Origin: Hydrogenophaga sp. PBL-H3
GTDB lineage: Bacteria > Pseudomonadota > Gammaproteobacteria > Burkholderiales > Burkholderiaceae_C
Assembly (NCBI RefSeq): GCF_010104355.1
Contig: NZ_CP044972.1
Location: 2,108,001-2,172,000, forward strand
Length of the DNA: 64,000 bases
Direction of reading: 5' to 3'
The position numbers and the translations under genes were made by a program. The notes beneath the pieces were generated by a model, which had not been told where the DNA came from, did no database searches, and worked only from the letters and a program-made list of their open reading frames with translations. Shown piece after piece: positions 42,397-52,974 of this stretch (within the stretch, counting starts at the first letter, position 1; each line of letters starts with the position of its first letter).

Positions 42397-43542
42397 ATGA
42401 CGGTCAACCTGCTCGACTTCGATCTTGAGGGTTTGGCCGCCTGGTGCGAGCAACTGGGCGAAAAGCGCTTTCGCGCCGTCCAGCTGTTTCGCTGGATCCA
42501 TCAAAAAGGGGCGTCGGACTTCACAGAGATGACCGACCTCGCGCGCAGCCTGCGCGAGAAGCTACCCGGCGCCTGCACCATCACCGGCCTGCCCGTGCTC
42601 TCGCGCCAGGACTCGGCCGACGGCACCATCAAGTGGCTGTTCGATGTGGGTGGTGGCAACGCGGTCGAGACCGTGTTCATTCCCGAAGAAGACCGTGGCA
42701 CCCTGTGCATCTCGTCTCAGGCCGGTTGCGCGGTGGGTTGCCGTTTCTGCTCCACCGGCCATCAGGGATTTTCACGCAACCTCACCACCGGCGAGATCCT
42801 CGCCCAGCTGTGGCAGGCCGAGTTCTTCCTGCGCAAGCACCTCAAACGCTCCGAGCGCGTGATCACCAACGTGGTCATGATGGGCATGGGTGAGCCCTTG
42901 CAGAACTACAACGCGTTGGTGCCGGCGCTGCGCGTGATGCTCGATGACCACGGCTATGGCTTGTCGCGCCGTCGCGTCACCGTGTCCACCTCGGGCGTGG
43001 TGCCCATGATGGACCGCTTGGCGCAGGATTGCCCCGTGGCGCTCGCTGTGTCGCTGCACGCGCCGAACGACGCTCTTCGCAGCGATCTGGTCCCGCTCAA
43101 CCTGAAATACCCCATCGCGGAACTGCTCGATGCCTGCCTGCGTTATCTGCCCGCAGCACCGCGCGACTTCATCACCTTCGAGTACTGCATGCTCGATGGC
43201 GTGAACGATCAGCCGCACCATGCCCAGGCCTTGCTCGCGCTGCTCAAAGGCCATGCTGGCCGTGGTGTTCCGTGCAAGATCAACCTCATTCCCTTCAATC
43301 CCTTTCCGAGTTCGGGCCTGCTCTGTTCACCACGGCCGGTGGTGCAGCAATTCGCGCGCATTCTCAGCGAGGGTGGTTTGGTGACAACGGTGCGCAAGAC
43401 GCGTGGCGACGACATCGACGCGGCCTGTGGTCAACTCGCTGGCGACGTACTGGATCGCACCAACGCAGCCAGTCGCCTCGCCAAACGCCGCAGCGCAGCC
43501 GAGCAACCCATACGCATCGTCCACAAGGAAAGGCAGGCATGA
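42397..43542 (+). CDS. rlmN: Dual-specificity 23S rRNA/tRNA adenine-C2 methyltransferase RlmN
   Basis: RlmN is a radical-SAM enzyme that methylates A2503 of 23S rRNA and A37 of some tRNAs. The 381-residue protein has an N-terminal HhH-like domain and the CxxxCxxC cluster motif Cys111/Cys115/Cys118 in [12 protein letters not shown]. Cys344 in DIDAACGQL is the catalytic cysteine of the mechanism, and GMGEPLQNY lies in the barrel. Its stop overlaps the pilF start (ATGA). Confidence 0.97.
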   Translation: MTVNLLDFDLEGLAAWCEQLGEKRFRAVQLFRWIHQKGASDFTEMTDLARSLREKLPGACTITGLPVLSRQDSADGTIKWLFDVGGGNAVETVFIPEEDRGTLCISSQAGCAVGCRFCSTGHQGFSRNLTTGEILAQLWQAEFFLRKHLKRSERVITNVVMMGMGEPLQNYNALVPALRVMLDDHGYGLSRRRVTVSTSGVVPMMDRLAQDCPVALAVSLHAPNDALRSDLVPLNLKYPIAELLDACLRYLPAAPRDFITFEYCMLDGVNDQPHHAQALLALLKGHAGRGVPCKINLIPFNPFPSSGLLCSPRPVVQQFARILSEGGLVTTVRKTRGDDIDAACGQLAGDVLDRTNAASRLAKRRSAAEQPIRIVHKERQA

Positions 43543-44375
43543 CTTCAGCCACTCGATACCCAGCCCGGTTTTCAGGCGCCACGGTGGGGTTGCTGGCGTT
43601 CGTGTTGTGTTGCCTGGCCATCTTGGCGGGTTGCGCTCAGACCGCCGCAGCGCCCAGTGCATCGACCTTGCAGGAACCGATCACCGATTCGGACGAGCCC
43701 GAGGTGCGCAAGCGGGCGCGCATCCGCATCGAACTCGCTGCTGGCTACTTCGCCGAGGGTCAGACCACCGTGGCGCTCGATGAAATCAAGCTCGCCCTGC
43801 AGGCCGATCCGACCTACGCCCCAGCCTATGCGCTGCGCGGTCTGGTTTACATGCAGCTGAACAACAGCGCGCTGGCCGAAGAGAGCTTCAAGCGCGCCAT
43901 ACAGCTCAACCCACGCGACCCGGATGCGCTGCACAACTATGGCTGGTTCGAGTGCCAGGCCGGGCGGTATGCGCAGTCCACCGACCTGTTTCGGCGTGCT
44001 CTGGCCAGTCCGGTGTACGGCGGTCAGGCCAGGTCGTTGTTGGCCATGGGCATCTGCCAGATCCGCGCCGGCCAGCTTGCAGAAGCCGAGGCCAGCCTGG
44101 CGCGCTCATACGAACTTGACGCGGGCAACCCGATCGTCGCCTACAACCTCGCGTCGCTGCAGTTTCGCCGAGGCGAGGCCAGCAAGGCGCAGTTCACCAT
44201 TCGCCGGCTCAACAACACCGATCTGGCGAACGCCGAGACGCTTTGGTTGGGCATCAAGGTGGAACGCCAGCTGCAAAATACCCAGGCCATGACGCAACTC
44301 GCCCAACAACTGAGCCGGCGCTACCCGGAGTCTGCCCAGTGGGCGAACTACCAGCGGGGAGCTTTCAATGAGTGA
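43539..44375 (+). CDS. pilF: Type IV pilus assembly lipoprotein PilF/PilW
   Basis: A TPR lipoprotein that helps the pilus secretin PilQ reach the outer membrane and assemble. The 278-residue precursor has a signal peptide and lipobox LAGC with Cys32. Four to six TPR units follow, including [25 protein letters not shown] (read across 62-86) and [21 protein letters not shown]. The ATG overlaps the rlmN stop by four bases. This position between rlmN and rodZ is conserved in betaproteobacteria. pil structural genes are not nearby. Confidence 0.88.
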   Translation: MTSATRYPARFSGATVGLLAFVLCCLAILAGCAQTAAAPSASTLQEPITDSDEPEVRKRARIRIELAAGYFAEGQTTVALDEIKLALQADPTYAPAYALRGLVYMQLNNSALAEESFKRAIQLNPRDPDALHNYGWFECQAGRYAQSTDLFRRALASPVYGGQARSLLAMGICQIRAGQLAEAEASLARSYELDAGNPIVAYNLASLQFRRGEASKAQFTIRRLNNTDLANAETLWLGIKVERQLQNTQAMTQLAQQLSRRYPESAQWANYQRGAFNE

Positions 44376-45294
44376 GGCGGTTGCACATCAGGACGGCGTT
44401 GTTTCCGAGGCCGTTTTGAGACCCATCCGCTTGAAGGAAGCGCGCGAAGCCGCCGGGCTGCACATTGCCGCGCTCGCCGCTGCCTTGAAGGTGCCGGTCA
44501 AGAAACTGGAGGCGCTCGAAGCGGGGCGCTACAACGAGTTGCCCGATCTCACCTTTGCCCGAGCCCTGGCGTCCAGTGCGTGCCGGCAACTCAAGGTCGA
44601 TCCCGCGCCGATCCTGCAGCAGATTCCGCAAGGCGCATTGCCCAAGCTCGGGCAACCCGGTCACACTCTCAATGCACCGTTCAACGCCGGTCACGATGAG
44701 GTGCCCTTTCATCCCTTGAGTTGGCTGTCGCGCCCGGCGCTGCTGGCGGCCATTGCCTTGCTGCTGGGGGCGCTGGTGATCGTCTTTCTGCCGAGGGCCG
44801 AAGCCCCGCCTGCTGCGTCGAGCGTCTCCGAGGTTGTCCCCGAGCCGGTGCGTCCCGCAGTGCCTGTGGTCGTCCAGGAGCCAGTGGGTCCCGGTCTGCA
44901 GGATGCCGCAGGGGGCGCTGCTCCCACGCCGCTCACAGCCGACCCCGCAGCAGCCCCAGGGGGCACCACGACGGCACCGGCGGAACCCTCGACACCGCCG
45001 CCGGAACCTGCGGCGGCCGTCAGCCCTGGTGCGCCGACCCAGGCGGCTTCTGCCCAGGGCAGCGTGCTGAGCATTGCCGCAACCGGTGAGTCCTGGGTCG
45101 AGGTGATCAATGGCGCCGGCACGGTGGTGACCAAACGCCTGCTGCAGTCGGGTGACGTCGTCGATTTTTCTGCCGCACCGCCTTACACCGTGGTGCTGGG
45201 CAAGGTCGACTCCGCGCGGGTGAGCGTGCGAGGAAAACCGTTTGACACGTCGCCATTTGCGCGCAACAACGTGGCTCGATTCGAGGTGAAATGA
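44368..45294 (+). CDS. rodZ: RodZ-like cytoskeletal protein with HTH and DUF4115
   Basis: RodZ links the MreB cytoskeleton to the envelope and helps set rod shape. The 308-residue protein has an N-terminal Xre-type helix-turn-helix (about 19-80, [20 protein letters not shown]), a membrane helix (about 123-141), a long Pro/Ala/Thr-rich periplasmic linker (about 145-228) and a C-terminal DUF4115 domain with [20 protein letters not shown]. It overlaps pilF by eight bases and ispG by four. The linker is low complexity and likely variable. Confidence 0.88.
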   Translation: MSEAVAHQDGVVSEAVLRPIRLKEAREAAGLHIAALAAALKVPVKKLEALEAGRYNELPDLTFARALASSACRQLKVDPAPILQQIPQGALPKLGQPGHTLNAPFNAGHDEVPFHPLSWLSRPALLAAIALLLGALVIVFLPRAEAPPAASSVSEVVPEPVRPAVPVVVQEPVGPGLQDAAGGAAPTPLTADPAAAPGGTTTAPAEPSTPPPEPAAAVSPGAPTQAASAQGSVLSIAATGESWVEVINGAGTVVTKRLLQSGDVVDFSAAPPYTVVLGKVDSARVSVRGKPFDTSPFARNNVARFEVK

Positions 45295-46583
45295 GCATGG
45301 ATACCGTGTCCCCACCTTCTTTGGCATCCAGCAACCAGCCGATCGCCCTGGCTGCGGCCCGCTCGCGCCGCACCCGACAAGGGGTGGTGGCCTGGGGCAA
45401 TCACCGCGTGACGGTGGGGGGCGATGCGCCGGTGCGCGTGCAGTCCATGACCAACACCGACACCGCAGACGCCGTGGGCACCGCGATTCAGGTGAAGGAG
45501 CTCGCGTTGGCCGGCTCCGAGCTGGTGCGCATCACTGTCAACAACGACGAGGCCGCCAAGGCCGTGCCCTACATCCGTGAGCAGCTGGACCGCATGGGCA
45601 TCGATGTGCCCCTGATCGGCGACTTTCATTACAACGGCCACCGCCTGCTCACCGACCACCCGGCCTGCGCCGAAGCGCTCTCCAAGTACCGCATCAACCC
45701 CGGCAACGTGGGCCGTGGCGACAAGGGTGACCGCCAGTTCGCTCAAATGGTGGAGATGGCCGCGCGCCACGACAAGGCTGTGCGCATCGGCGTGAACTGG
45801 GGCAGCCTGGATCAGGACCTGCTTGCGCGCCTGATGGACGAAAACGCCAGCCGAGCCCAGCCGTGGGAAGCGCGCCAGGTGATGTACGAGGCGCTGATCA
45901 CGTCTGCGCTCGACTCGGCCAGGCGCGCCGAGGAAATAGGACTCAACGGCAACAACATTTTCCTGTCGTGCAAGGTGAGTGCCGTGCAGGATTTGATCGC
46001 GGTCTACCAGGCACTGGCGCAGCGCTGCGACTACGCGCTGCACCTGGGCCTGACCGAAGCCGGCATGGGTACCAAGGGTGCGGTGGCCTCTGCCGCTGCG
46101 CTCTCGGTGCTCCTGCAGCAAGGCATCGGTGACACCATCCGGATCTCGCTCACGCCGCAGCCGGGTGAGTCCCGCACGCAAGAGGTGGTGATTGCGCTGG
46201 AGATCCTGCAGGCGCTGGGCATGCGTGCCTTTGTGCCTTCGGTGACCGCGTGTCCCGGCTGCGGCCGCACCACCAGCACCACCTTTCAGGAATTGGCCAA
46301 GCAGATCGACGACTACCTGCGCAGCTCCATGCCGGTCTGGCGCGTCCGATACCCCGGCGTGGAAAACCTCAAGGTGGCCGTCATGGGCTGCATCGTCAAC
46401 GGGCCCGGCGAGAGCAAGCACGCCGACATCGGCATCAGCCTGCCCGGCACCGGCGAGGCGCCGGCTGCGCCGGTGTTCATCGACGGACAAAAAGCACTGA
46501 CCTTGCGCGGCGACGACATCGTGCGCGAGTTTCAGGTCATCGTGGACAACTACATCGAGAAGAAGTTCGGCGTTACCGCTTGA
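45291..46583 (+). CDS. ispG: 4-hydroxy-3-methylbut-2-enyl diphosphate synthase (flavodoxin)
   Basis: IspG converts MEcPP to HMBPP in the MEP isoprenoid pathway using a [4Fe-4S] cluster. The 430-residue protein has a TIM-barrel half (about 30-300) and the cluster half. Cluster ligands are Cys321 and Cys324 in TACPGCGRT, Cys367 in [11 protein letters not shown] and Glu374. The length and the insert between barrel and cluster domains fit the longer Burkholderiales form. ATGA overlap with rodZ; hisS starts 47 bases later. Confidence 0.97.
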   Translation: MSMDTVSPPSLASSNQPIALAAARSRRTRQGVVAWGNHRVTVGGDAPVRVQSMTNTDTADAVGTAIQVKELALAGSELVRITVNNDEAAKAVPYIREQLDRMGIDVPLIGDFHYNGHRLLTDHPACAEALSKYRINPGNVGRGDKGDRQFAQMVEMAARHDKAVRIGVNWGSLDQDLLARLMDENASRAQPWEARQVMYEALITSALDSARRAEEIGLNGNNIFLSCKVSAVQDLIAVYQALAQRCDYALHLGLTEAGMGTKGAVASAAALSVLLQQGIGDTIRISLTPQPGESRTQEVVIALEILQALGMRAFVPSVTACPGCGRTTSTTFQELAKQIDDYLRSSMPVWRVRYPGVENLKVAVMGCIVNGPGESKHADIGISLPGTGEAPAAPVFIDGQKALTLRGDDIVREFQVIVDNYIEKKFGVTA

Positions 46584-46630
46584 GGCTGGGTCCACACCCG
46601 GCTTCCGCTGACCGCACAGGCTTCCAGCAC

Positions 46631-47944
46631 ATGGCAGAAAAACTCAACGCCGTCAAAGGCATGAACGACATCGCCCCTCCCGCGTCAGCGCACTGGGAGT
46701 GGCTTGAAGACACCTTGCGCCGCCTGATGCGCCGCTACGGTTACCGCAACCTGCGCACGCCCATCGTGGAGCCCACAGCGCTCTTCGTGCGTGGCCTGGG
46801 CGAGGTTACCGACATCGTCGAGAAGGAGATGTATTCCTTCGAGGACCGGCTCAACGGTGAGCAGCTCACCCTGCGCCCGGAGAACACCGCCGGCGTGGTG
46901 CGCGCCGCGCTGGAGCACTCACTGCTGTACGACGGTGGCAAGCGCCTGTACTACATGGGCCCGATGTTCCGCCACGAGCGGCCGCAGCGTGGGCGCTACC
47001 GGCAGTTTCATCAGTTCGGCGCCGAGGCCCTTGGCTTTGCGGGGCCGGACGTGGACGCAGAGCTCATCGTGCTGGCCTGCGATCTCTGGGCCGAGCTGGG
47101 CCTGACCGGCATCGAGCTCGAAATCAACAGCCTGGGACAGCCACCCGAGCGACTGGCGCACCGCCAAGCCCTCATCGCTTACCTGGAGGCCCACGCTGAC
47201 CAATTGGACGAAGAGGCAAAACGCCGCCTGCACAGCAACCCATTGCGCATCCTGGACACCAAGAACCCCGCGATGCAGGCGCTCGTGAATGCCGCGCCAC
47301 GCTTGATGGACCATTTGGGTGCCGAGTCGCTCGACCACTTCAACCGCCTGCGCGGCCTGCTCGATGCGCACGGCATTGCCTACCGCATCAACCCGCGCCT
47401 GGTGCGTGGCATGGACTACTACAACCTTTCGGTGTTCGAGTTCGTCACCACACAGCTCGGATCACAAGGCACCGTGTGCGCCGGTGGCCGCTACGACGGC
47501 CTGTTCGAGCAGATCGGTGGCAAGGCTGCGCCCGCCGTGGGCTGGGCCCTGGGCATGGAGCGAATCCTGGAGTTGCTGAAAGAGCAGGGCAGGCTGCCCG
47601 AGCAGCCTGTACCCGATGCCTATGCGGTGGTGCCCGATGCGGCCCATGTGCCGCAGGTCATGCCGGTGTTGCGCGCGCTGCGCCGCCAGGGAGTGAACGT
47701 GCAGATGCATGCCGGTGGCGCCGACGGCATGGGGAGCATGAAGTCGCAATTCAAGAAGGCCGATGCCAGCGGCGCGCGCTTCGCGCTGATCTTTGGCGAA
47801 CAAGAGTTGCAGCAAGGCAGCGTGGCCTTGAAACCGCTGCGCGGGCCTCGGCCCGACGGCGATTCAACACACCCGGAACTCGCGCAAAGGCTGCTGTCAC
47901 TCAACGCCGTGTCCGATTGGGCGGCCAGTCTGCGCGGCGCCTGA
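46631..47944 (+). CDS. hisS: Histidyl-tRNA synthetase
   Basis: A class II aminoacyl-tRNA synthetase, 437 residues, that charges tRNA-His. Motif 2 is [21 protein letters not shown]; the His-specific loops are [17 protein letters not shown] and GGRYDGL, and motif 3 is GWALGMERI. The C-terminal anticodon-binding domain covers about 340-437. The start [17 protein letters not shown] is the family N-terminus, which fixes ATG 46631 rather than earlier in-frame codons. It is distinct from the HisS-like hisZ at 55564. Confidence 0.97.
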   Translation: MAEKLNAVKGMNDIAPPASAHWEWLEDTLRRLMRRYGYRNLRTPIVEPTALFVRGLGEVTDIVEKEMYSFEDRLNGEQLTLRPENTAGVVRAALEHSLLYDGGKRLYYMGPMFRHERPQRGRYRQFHQFGAEALGFAGPDVDAELIVLACDLWAELGLTGIELEINSLGQPPERLAHRQALIAYLEAHADQLDEEAKRRLHSNPLRILDTKNPAMQALVNAAPRLMDHLGAESLDHFNRLRGLLDAHGIAYRINPRLVRGMDYYNLSVFEFVTTQLGSQGTVCAGGRYDGLFEQIGGKAAPAVGWALGMERILELLKEQGRLPEQPVPDAYAVVPDAAHVPQVMPVLRALRRQGVNVQMHAGGADGMGSMKSQFKKADASGARFALIFGEQELQQGSVALKPLRGPRPDGDSTHPELAQRLLSLNAVSDWAASLRGA

Positions 47945-48049
47945 ATCCCCTCTTATTTCCTCCTCGCGGCCGAGGCAGTGATGCCCGAGCCGCCCGCCTA
48001 CAATCGAACGTTGCGCCTTCAGCGCGCGAATCCGAACTGAATTTGCAAC

Positions 48050-48724
48050 ATGGCCAAACACCTCGACCTTGAAGAGCAGGAACAGCTCGACCAGATCAAA
48101 CACTTCTGGAACCAATACGGCAACCTCATCAGCTGGGTGTTGATCGTGGTCTTCGGAGCTTTTGCTGCCTGGAACGGCTGGAACTATTGGCAGCGCACCC
48201 AGGCCGCCAAGGCCGCCGCCCTGTATGACGAAGTGGACCGTGCTGCCGTCGCCAAGGATGCTGATCGCATGCAACGTGCTTTGGCCGACATGCAGGCCCA
48301 GTTCGCCAGCACCACGTTTGCCAGCCAGGCGGCGCTGCAAGCCGGCAAGACGCTGTTCGATGCGGGCAAATTGCCCGAGGCGCGCGCAGCATTGGCCTGG
48401 GCCGCTGAAAAATCGTCCGACGACTCCTACAAGGCGGTGGCCCGCTTGCGGCTCGCCGCGCTGGACATCGAAGCCCAAGCCTATGACCAGGCCCTCAGGA
48501 TGCTGGAAGCACCCGTTCCCAAGTCGTTCGAACCACTCGTGGCCGATCGCCGTGGTGACGTGTTGATGGCGCAGGGCAAGGCCGACGAAGCCAAGGTGCA
48601 GTACCAGACCGCATGGCGCGGCCTGAGCAGCCGCACCGAATACCGCCGCCTGGTGGAAGTAAAGCTTGCTTCGCTGGGCGTGGATGTGGCCAGCTTGACT
48701 CCAACAACCGAGGTGGTCCGTTGA
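48050..48724 (+). CDS. YfgM-like tetratricopeptide membrane protein
   Basis: A 224-residue single-pass membrane protein. An N-terminal cytoplasmic segment, MAKHLDLEEQEQLDQIKHFW, leads to a membrane helix (about 26-44) and a periplasmic TPR-like part. In E. coli YfgM works with PpiD at the SecYEG translocon and sits beside bamB, as here. The 105-base gap after hisS holds TACAAT (47999-48004), a possible -10. Its stop overlaps the TTG start of bamB. Confidence 0.88.
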   Translation: MAKHLDLEEQEQLDQIKHFWNQYGNLISWVLIVVFGAFAAWNGWNYWQRTQAAKAAALYDEVDRAAVAKDADRMQRALADMQAQFASTTFASQAALQAGKTLFDAGKLPEARAALAWAAEKSSDDSYKAVARLRLAALDIEAQAYDQALRMLEAPVPKSFEPLVADRRGDVLMAQGKADEAKVQYQTAWRGLSSRTEYRRLVEVKLASLGVDVASLTPTTEVVR

Positions 48725-49866
48725 ACCCATTTCTGATTTCATGGCAGCGCAGCCTGCCCAGCGTTTGCATGGGCGCGCTGGTCGTCGCGGCCCTGACGGC
48801 CTGCTCCTCCGGCACCAAGAAGCCTCAGCCCACCGAGCTGCCGCCCGTGGCTGCGTTGATGGGCACCCGCGCGGCGTGGACAGCCCAAGTGGGCGCCGGC
48901 ACAGAGTCGACCACGCCGATCGTGGCGTCGGGCCGCGTGTTTGTGGCGAGCACCTCCGGCACGGTGGCTGCGCTGGACGGCACCACCGGCCAGGACATCT
49001 GGCGCCTGAACGTGGGTGCGCCGATTGCTGCCGGCGTCGGCTCGGATGGTCAGACGGCCGCAGTGGTCACCCAGTCCAACCAGCTGGTGGCGCTCGCCAA
49101 CGGTCGTGAGGTTTGGCGTGTGCGCCTGCCCGCGCGTGCATTCACGGCGCCGCTGGTGACCGGTGCACGCGTGTTCGTGCTCACGGCCGACCGCACCGTC
49201 ACCGCGTTTGATGCCCAGAACGGCGCACGCCTGTGGGCCCAGTCCCGCACCAGCGAACCCCTGGTGCTGAGCCAGAGCGGCGCACTGCTGGCTGTGGGCG
49301 ACACGCTCGTTGCAGGCCTTTCAGGTCGGCTCGTGGGTTTCAATCCTGCGAACGGTTCCGTGCGTTGGGAAGCGCCGGTGGCCACGTCGCGAGGCACCAA
49401 CGAGGTGGAGCGGCTGGTGGACATCGTCGGGCCGGTGAGCAGGATCGGCGACAGCGTTTGCGCGCGCGCCTACTCAGCGGCCGTGGGCTGTGTCGATGCC
49501 AGCCGTGGCACCGTGGTGTGGTCACGCGCAGCGCAGGGCACCACCGGTGTTCATGGCGACGACCGCCTCTTATTTGGCGCCGACAGCGAAGGCCGATTCC
49601 AGGCTTGGCAGCGCAGCTCCGGTGAGCCTGCATGGGACATCCAGCGCCTCAAATACCGCGGCTTGAGTGCTCCACTGGCGCTGGGTCGCGTGATCGCCGT
49701 GGGCGACAACACTGGCCTGGTGCATCTGATCTCGCGCGAAGACGGCAGTGAAATGACCCGCCTGAGCACCGACGGCTCTCCGATCCTTGCCGCGCCTGTG
49801 CTCTCGGGTGACGCGCTCGTGGTGCAGACGCGCAACGGTGGCGTTTATGCCTGGCGCCCCCAATGA
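48721..49866 (+). CDS. bamB: Outer membrane assembly lipoprotein BamB
   Basis: BamB is the beta-propeller lipoprotein of the BAM complex. The 381-residue precursor has a signal peptide with lipobox ALTAC and Cys28. PQQ-like beta-propeller repeats follow, for instance GTVAALDGTTGQDIWRLNV, RTVTAFDAQNGARLW and GLVHLISREDGSEMTRL. The TTG start at 48721 overlaps the upstream stop (TTGA) and has GAGG seven bases before it; an in-frame ATG at 48613 would bury the signal peptide. The upstream gene order is conserved. Confidence 0.94.
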   Translation: MNPFLISWQRSLPSVCMGALVVAALTACSSGTKKPQPTELPPVAALMGTRAAWTAQVGAGTESTTPIVASGRVFVASTSGTVAALDGTTGQDIWRLNVGAPIAAGVGSDGQTAAVVTQSNQLVALANGREVWRVRLPARAFTAPLVTGARVFVLTADRTVTAFDAQNGARLWAQSRTSEPLVLSQSGALLAVGDTLVAGLSGRLVGFNPANGSVRWEAPVATSRGTNEVERLVDIVGPVSRIGDSVCARAYSAAVGCVDASRGTVVWSRAAQGTTGVHGDDRLLFGADSEGRFQAWQRSSGEPAWDIQRLKYRGLSAPLALGRVIAVGDNTGLVHLISREDGSEMTRLSTDGSPILAAPVLSGDALVVQTRNGGVYAWRPQ

Positions 49867-49906
49867 CGGTTGAGCCGAACCGCCTCCTGAACGAAAGCAG
49901 CCTTCC

Positions 49907-51241
49907 TTGAAACCCGTCATCGCCCTGGTGGGCCGCCCCAATGTGGGCAAGTCCACTCTGTTCAACCGCTTGACGAGTTCTCGCGATGCCATCGTGGCCG
50001 ACTTCGCCGGCCTCACCCGCGATCGCCATTACGGCAACGGCCGACTCGGCGCCCGTGAGTACATCGTCATTGACACCGGCGGCTTTGAACCCGATGCCAC
50101 CGAAGGCATCTACAAGGAGATGGCCAAGCAGACCCGCCAAGCCGTGGCTGAGTCCGACGTGGTGCTGTTCGTGGTTGACGCCCGTGCCGGCATCAGCGCA
50201 CAAGACCACGAGATTGCCAGCTATTTGCGCCGCCTCGGCAAGCCCTGTGTGCTGGTGGCCAACAAGGCCGAAGGCATGACCCAAGGCCTGCAGCTCGTCG
50301 AGTTCTTTGAACTTGGTCTGGGGGAAGTGCTGCCAGTCTCGGGTGCACACGGTCAGGGCGTGCGCTCCATGGTCGAATTGGCGCTGGAGCGCATTCCCGG
50401 CCTGCCTCCGGAAGACGAGGAAGACGAGCCAGCGCCGGCCGGCGTGATTCGGCTGGCGGTTGCGGGCCGACCCAATGTCGGCAAATCGACCTTGATCAAC
50501 GCCTGGCTGGGTGAAGAGCGTCTGGTCGCATTTGATCTGCCCGGCACCACACGCGACGCCATCTCCGTGCCGTTTGAGCGCAATGGCCAAAAATTCGAAC
50601 TGATCGACACGGCCGGCATTCGCCGCAAGGGACGCGTATTTGAAGCCATCGAGAAGTTTTCGGTGGTGAAAACGTTGCAGGCCATCGAAAACGCCCACGT
50701 GGTGTTGTTGCTGCTTGATGCCACACAAGGTGTGACCGATCAGGATGCCCACATTGCGGGCTACATTCTGGAGAGTGGACGCGCCGTGGTGTTGGCCATC
50801 AACAAGTGGGATGCGGTGGATGCGTACCAGCGCGAGCAAATCGAGCGGCAAATCGAGACTCGACTGGCCTTCCTGAAGTTCGCCTCGATGCACATGATCT
50901 CGGCACAGAAACGCCAGGGGCTGGCGCCGGTCTGGAAATCGATCATTCAGGCCCAGGCTTCGGCCATGCGCAAGATGTCCACCCCCGTCCTCACCCGTTT
51001 GCTGGCCGAAGCAGTGCAGTTTCAGGCACCAACCCGTGGTGGAATGTTTCGCCCCAAGATGCGCTATGCGCACCAAGGTGGCATGAACCCGCCGGTGATC
51101 GTGATCCATGGCAATTCGCTGGAGCACGTGCCCGACTCGTACAAACGTTTTCTGGAAGGACGCTTTCGCAAGGCGTTCGATCTTGTGGGAACGCCTTTGC
51201 GGATTGAGTTCAAGACCTCGACCAATCCCTTCAAGGAATAG
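49907..51241 (+). CDS. der: GTPase Der (EngA)
   Basis: Der is an essential double-domain GTPase for 50S ribosome assembly. The 444-residue protein has two G domains, each with GRPNVGKST (about residues 8-16 and 184-192), G3 motifs DTGGF and DTAGIR, and G4 motifs NKAEG and NKWD. A KH-like C-terminal domain covers about 360-444. The start is TTG at 49907, since [16 protein letters not shown] is the normal N-terminus and no other start fits. Confidence 0.97.
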   Translation: MKPVIALVGRPNVGKSTLFNRLTSSRDAIVADFAGLTRDRHYGNGRLGAREYIVIDTGGFEPDATEGIYKEMAKQTRQAVAESDVVLFVVDARAGISAQDHEIASYLRRLGKPCVLVANKAEGMTQGLQLVEFFELGLGEVLPVSGAHGQGVRSMVELALERIPGLPPEDEEDEPAPAGVIRLAVAGRPNVGKSTLINAWLGEERLVAFDLPGTTRDAISVPFERNGQKFELIDTAGIRRKGRVFEAIEKFSVVKTLQAIENAHVVLLLLDATQGVTDQDAHIAGYILESGRAVVLAINKWDAVDAYQREQIERQIETRLAFLKFASMHMISAQKRQGLAPVWKSIIQAQASAMRKMSTPVLTRLLAEAVQFQAPTRGGMFRPKMRYAHQGGMNPPVIVIHGNSLEHVPDSYKRFLEGRFRKAFDLVGTPLRIEFKTSTNPFKE

Positions 51242-51257
51242 GATTTTCCCCGCAGGC

Positions 51258-51285
51258 TTGAGCCGTACAAACCCTGTGGTATGGT
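51258..51285 (+). promoter_or_regulatory. Candidate hfq promoter
   Basis: TTGAGC (51258-51263) and TATGGT (51280-51285) are 16 bases apart just after der. Transcription would start about 35 bases before the hfq start codon. The same TTGAGC/16-base layout occurs before greA. Confidence 0.5.
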
Positions 51286-51324
51286 TGATCTCTTACCAAC
51301 TTTCTTCTGAACACGGAGCATATC

Positions 51325-51576
51325 GTGAGCAATAACAAAGGCCAACTCTTGCAAGACCCATTCCTGAACCAGCTGCGCCGGGAACACGTTCCAGTGTCGA
51401 TTTATCTGGTTAACGGCATCAAGTTGCAAGGGCAGATCGAGTCATTTGACCAGTACGTGGTCCTTCTGCGCAACACCGTTACCCAGATGGTCTACAAGCA
51501 CGCCATCTCCACCATCGTTCCGGGTCGTCCGGTGCAGTTCACCGCAGCGTCTGCGGATGAGCCTGCCGCGCCTTGA
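51325..51576 (+). CDS. hfq: RNA chaperone Hfq
   Basis: Hfq is the hexameric Sm-like RNA chaperone that pairs small RNAs with mRNAs. The 83-residue protein has the Sm1 motif [20 protein letters not shown] and Sm2 motif [10 protein letters not shown], with distal and proximal face residues kept. The C-terminal tail is short, ending ADEPAAP. GTG 51325 has ACGGAG seven bases before it. It sits in the der-hfq-hflX-hflK-hflC order and has a candidate promoter. Confidence 0.98.
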   Translation: MSNNKGQLLQDPFLNQLRREHVPVSIYLVNGIKLQGQIESFDQYVVLLRNTVTQMVYKHAISTIVPGRPVQFTAASADEPAAP

Positions 51577-51655
51577 ACGCGTGGCTTTTGAACGCCGGGT
51601 CGTCCCTGCCGTGCGACCCGGTTCACAGCGCTGGCTGCGCTGTCGCTGAACCGAT

Positions 51656-52840
51656 TTGAAATCTCCCGACACCCTCGCTACGCCCACGCCATCGGTCATT
51701 CTGGTGGGGGTGGATTTCGGCACGCCTCATTTTGATGCTCCTCTTGAGGAGCTGGGCCTGTTGGCCCAGACCGCAGGTTACATCGTGGCTGATCGTGTTA
51801 CGTGCAAGAGGCGCGCCCCCGACCCGGCCTTGTTTGTCGGTTCCGGCAAGGCCGATGAAATCAAAATGTTGGCACAGACGAAAGGCGCTTCCGAGGTGCT
51901 GTTTGACCAATCTCTCAGCCCGGCGCAGCAGCGCAACCTTGAGCGTCATCTCGGCATGCCCGTCAATGACCGGACCTTGCTGATCCTGGAGATTTTTGCC
52001 CAGCGCGCGCGCAGCCATGAGGGCAAGTTGCAGGTTGAGTTGGCGAGATTGCAATACCTGTCGACCCGCCTGGTTCGGCGCTGGTCCCATCTGGAACGAC
52101 AAAGTGGTGGCATCGGCATGCGCGGCGGTCCCGGTGAGACACAGATCGAGCTCGACCGCCGCATGATCGGAGACTCGATCAAGCGGACCAAAGAGCGTCT
52201 CGAGAAAGTGAAAAAGCAGCGGGCCACCCAGCGCCGCCAGCGCGAGCGCCGTGACACCTTCTCGATCTCGCTGGTGGGCTACACCAACGCAGGCAAGTCT
52301 TCCCTGTTCAACGGCTTGGTCAAGGCGCGTGCCTATGCTGCCGATCAATTGTTCGCCACGCTGGACACCACCACCCGCCAGCTTTATCTGGGCGAGGCTG
52401 GTCGGTCGGTGTCCCTGTCGGACACGGTGGGGTTCATTCGCGACCTGCCGCACGGCCTGGTTGATGCTTTCGCGGCCACTCTGCAAGAGGCGGCTGATGC
52501 CGACCTGCTGCTGCACATCGTGGATGCCTCCAACCCCTCTCATCTGGAACAGATCGCTTCCGTGATGGGAGTGCTCAAGGACATCGGTGCTGACCAGGTC
52601 CCTCAGATTCTGGTTTTCAACAAGCTGGATGCGATGGACGAAGCCCACATTCCGCGTCTCCTGAGTGATCAAATGGAACTGGACGGTCACACGGTGTCTC
52701 GAATCTACGTAAGTGCGAAAACAGGTGAGGGGTTGCCGGCCTTGCGGGCGCTTCTGGCGGCACAGGTCAACGCCCTCAAAGACGGGCAAGGCCCCATGAC
52801 CCCCGGGGCGTTCCCTGAAATGGAAAGTCCGGTGTCCTGA
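51656..52840 (+). CDS. hflX: Ribosome-associated GTPase HflX
   Basis: HflX is a GTPase that splits stalled or heat-damaged ribosomes. The 394-residue protein has the HflX N-terminal domain (about 10-195) with RHLGMPVNDRTLLILEIFA and GGIGMRGGPGETQIELDRR. The G domain reads LVGYTNAGKSSLFN, with DTVGFIRDLP and NKLD. A TGA at 51647-51649 in the same frame leaves TTG 51656 as the only early start, so this TTG is well supported. Confidence 0.96.
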   Translation: MKSPDTLATPTPSVILVGVDFGTPHFDAPLEELGLLAQTAGYIVADRVTCKRRAPDPALFVGSGKADEIKMLAQTKGASEVLFDQSLSPAQQRNLERHLGMPVNDRTLLILEIFAQRARSHEGKLQVELARLQYLSTRLVRRWSHLERQSGGIGMRGGPGETQIELDRRMIGDSIKRTKERLEKVKKQRATQRRQRERRDTFSISLVGYTNAGKSSLFNGLVKARAYAADQLFATLDTTTRQLYLGEAGRSVSLSDTVGFIRDLPHGLVDAFAATLQEAADADLLLHIVDASNPSHLEQIASVMGVLKDIGADQVPQILVFNKLDAMDEAHIPRLLSDQMELDGHTVSRIYVSAKTGEGLPALRALLAAQVNALKDGQGPMTPGAFPEMESPVS

Positions 52841-52974
52841 TTGGGCACAATGTGATGGTTTTTGAATCGACAAAAAGTTGGCAACACATGGATGTGAATC
52901 TGCAAAACCCCGCCCGCGCTGTCCAGCCAGGCTCAAGCTCCAACCCTCGACGGATCGTGAGCAAGCTGCTGGGC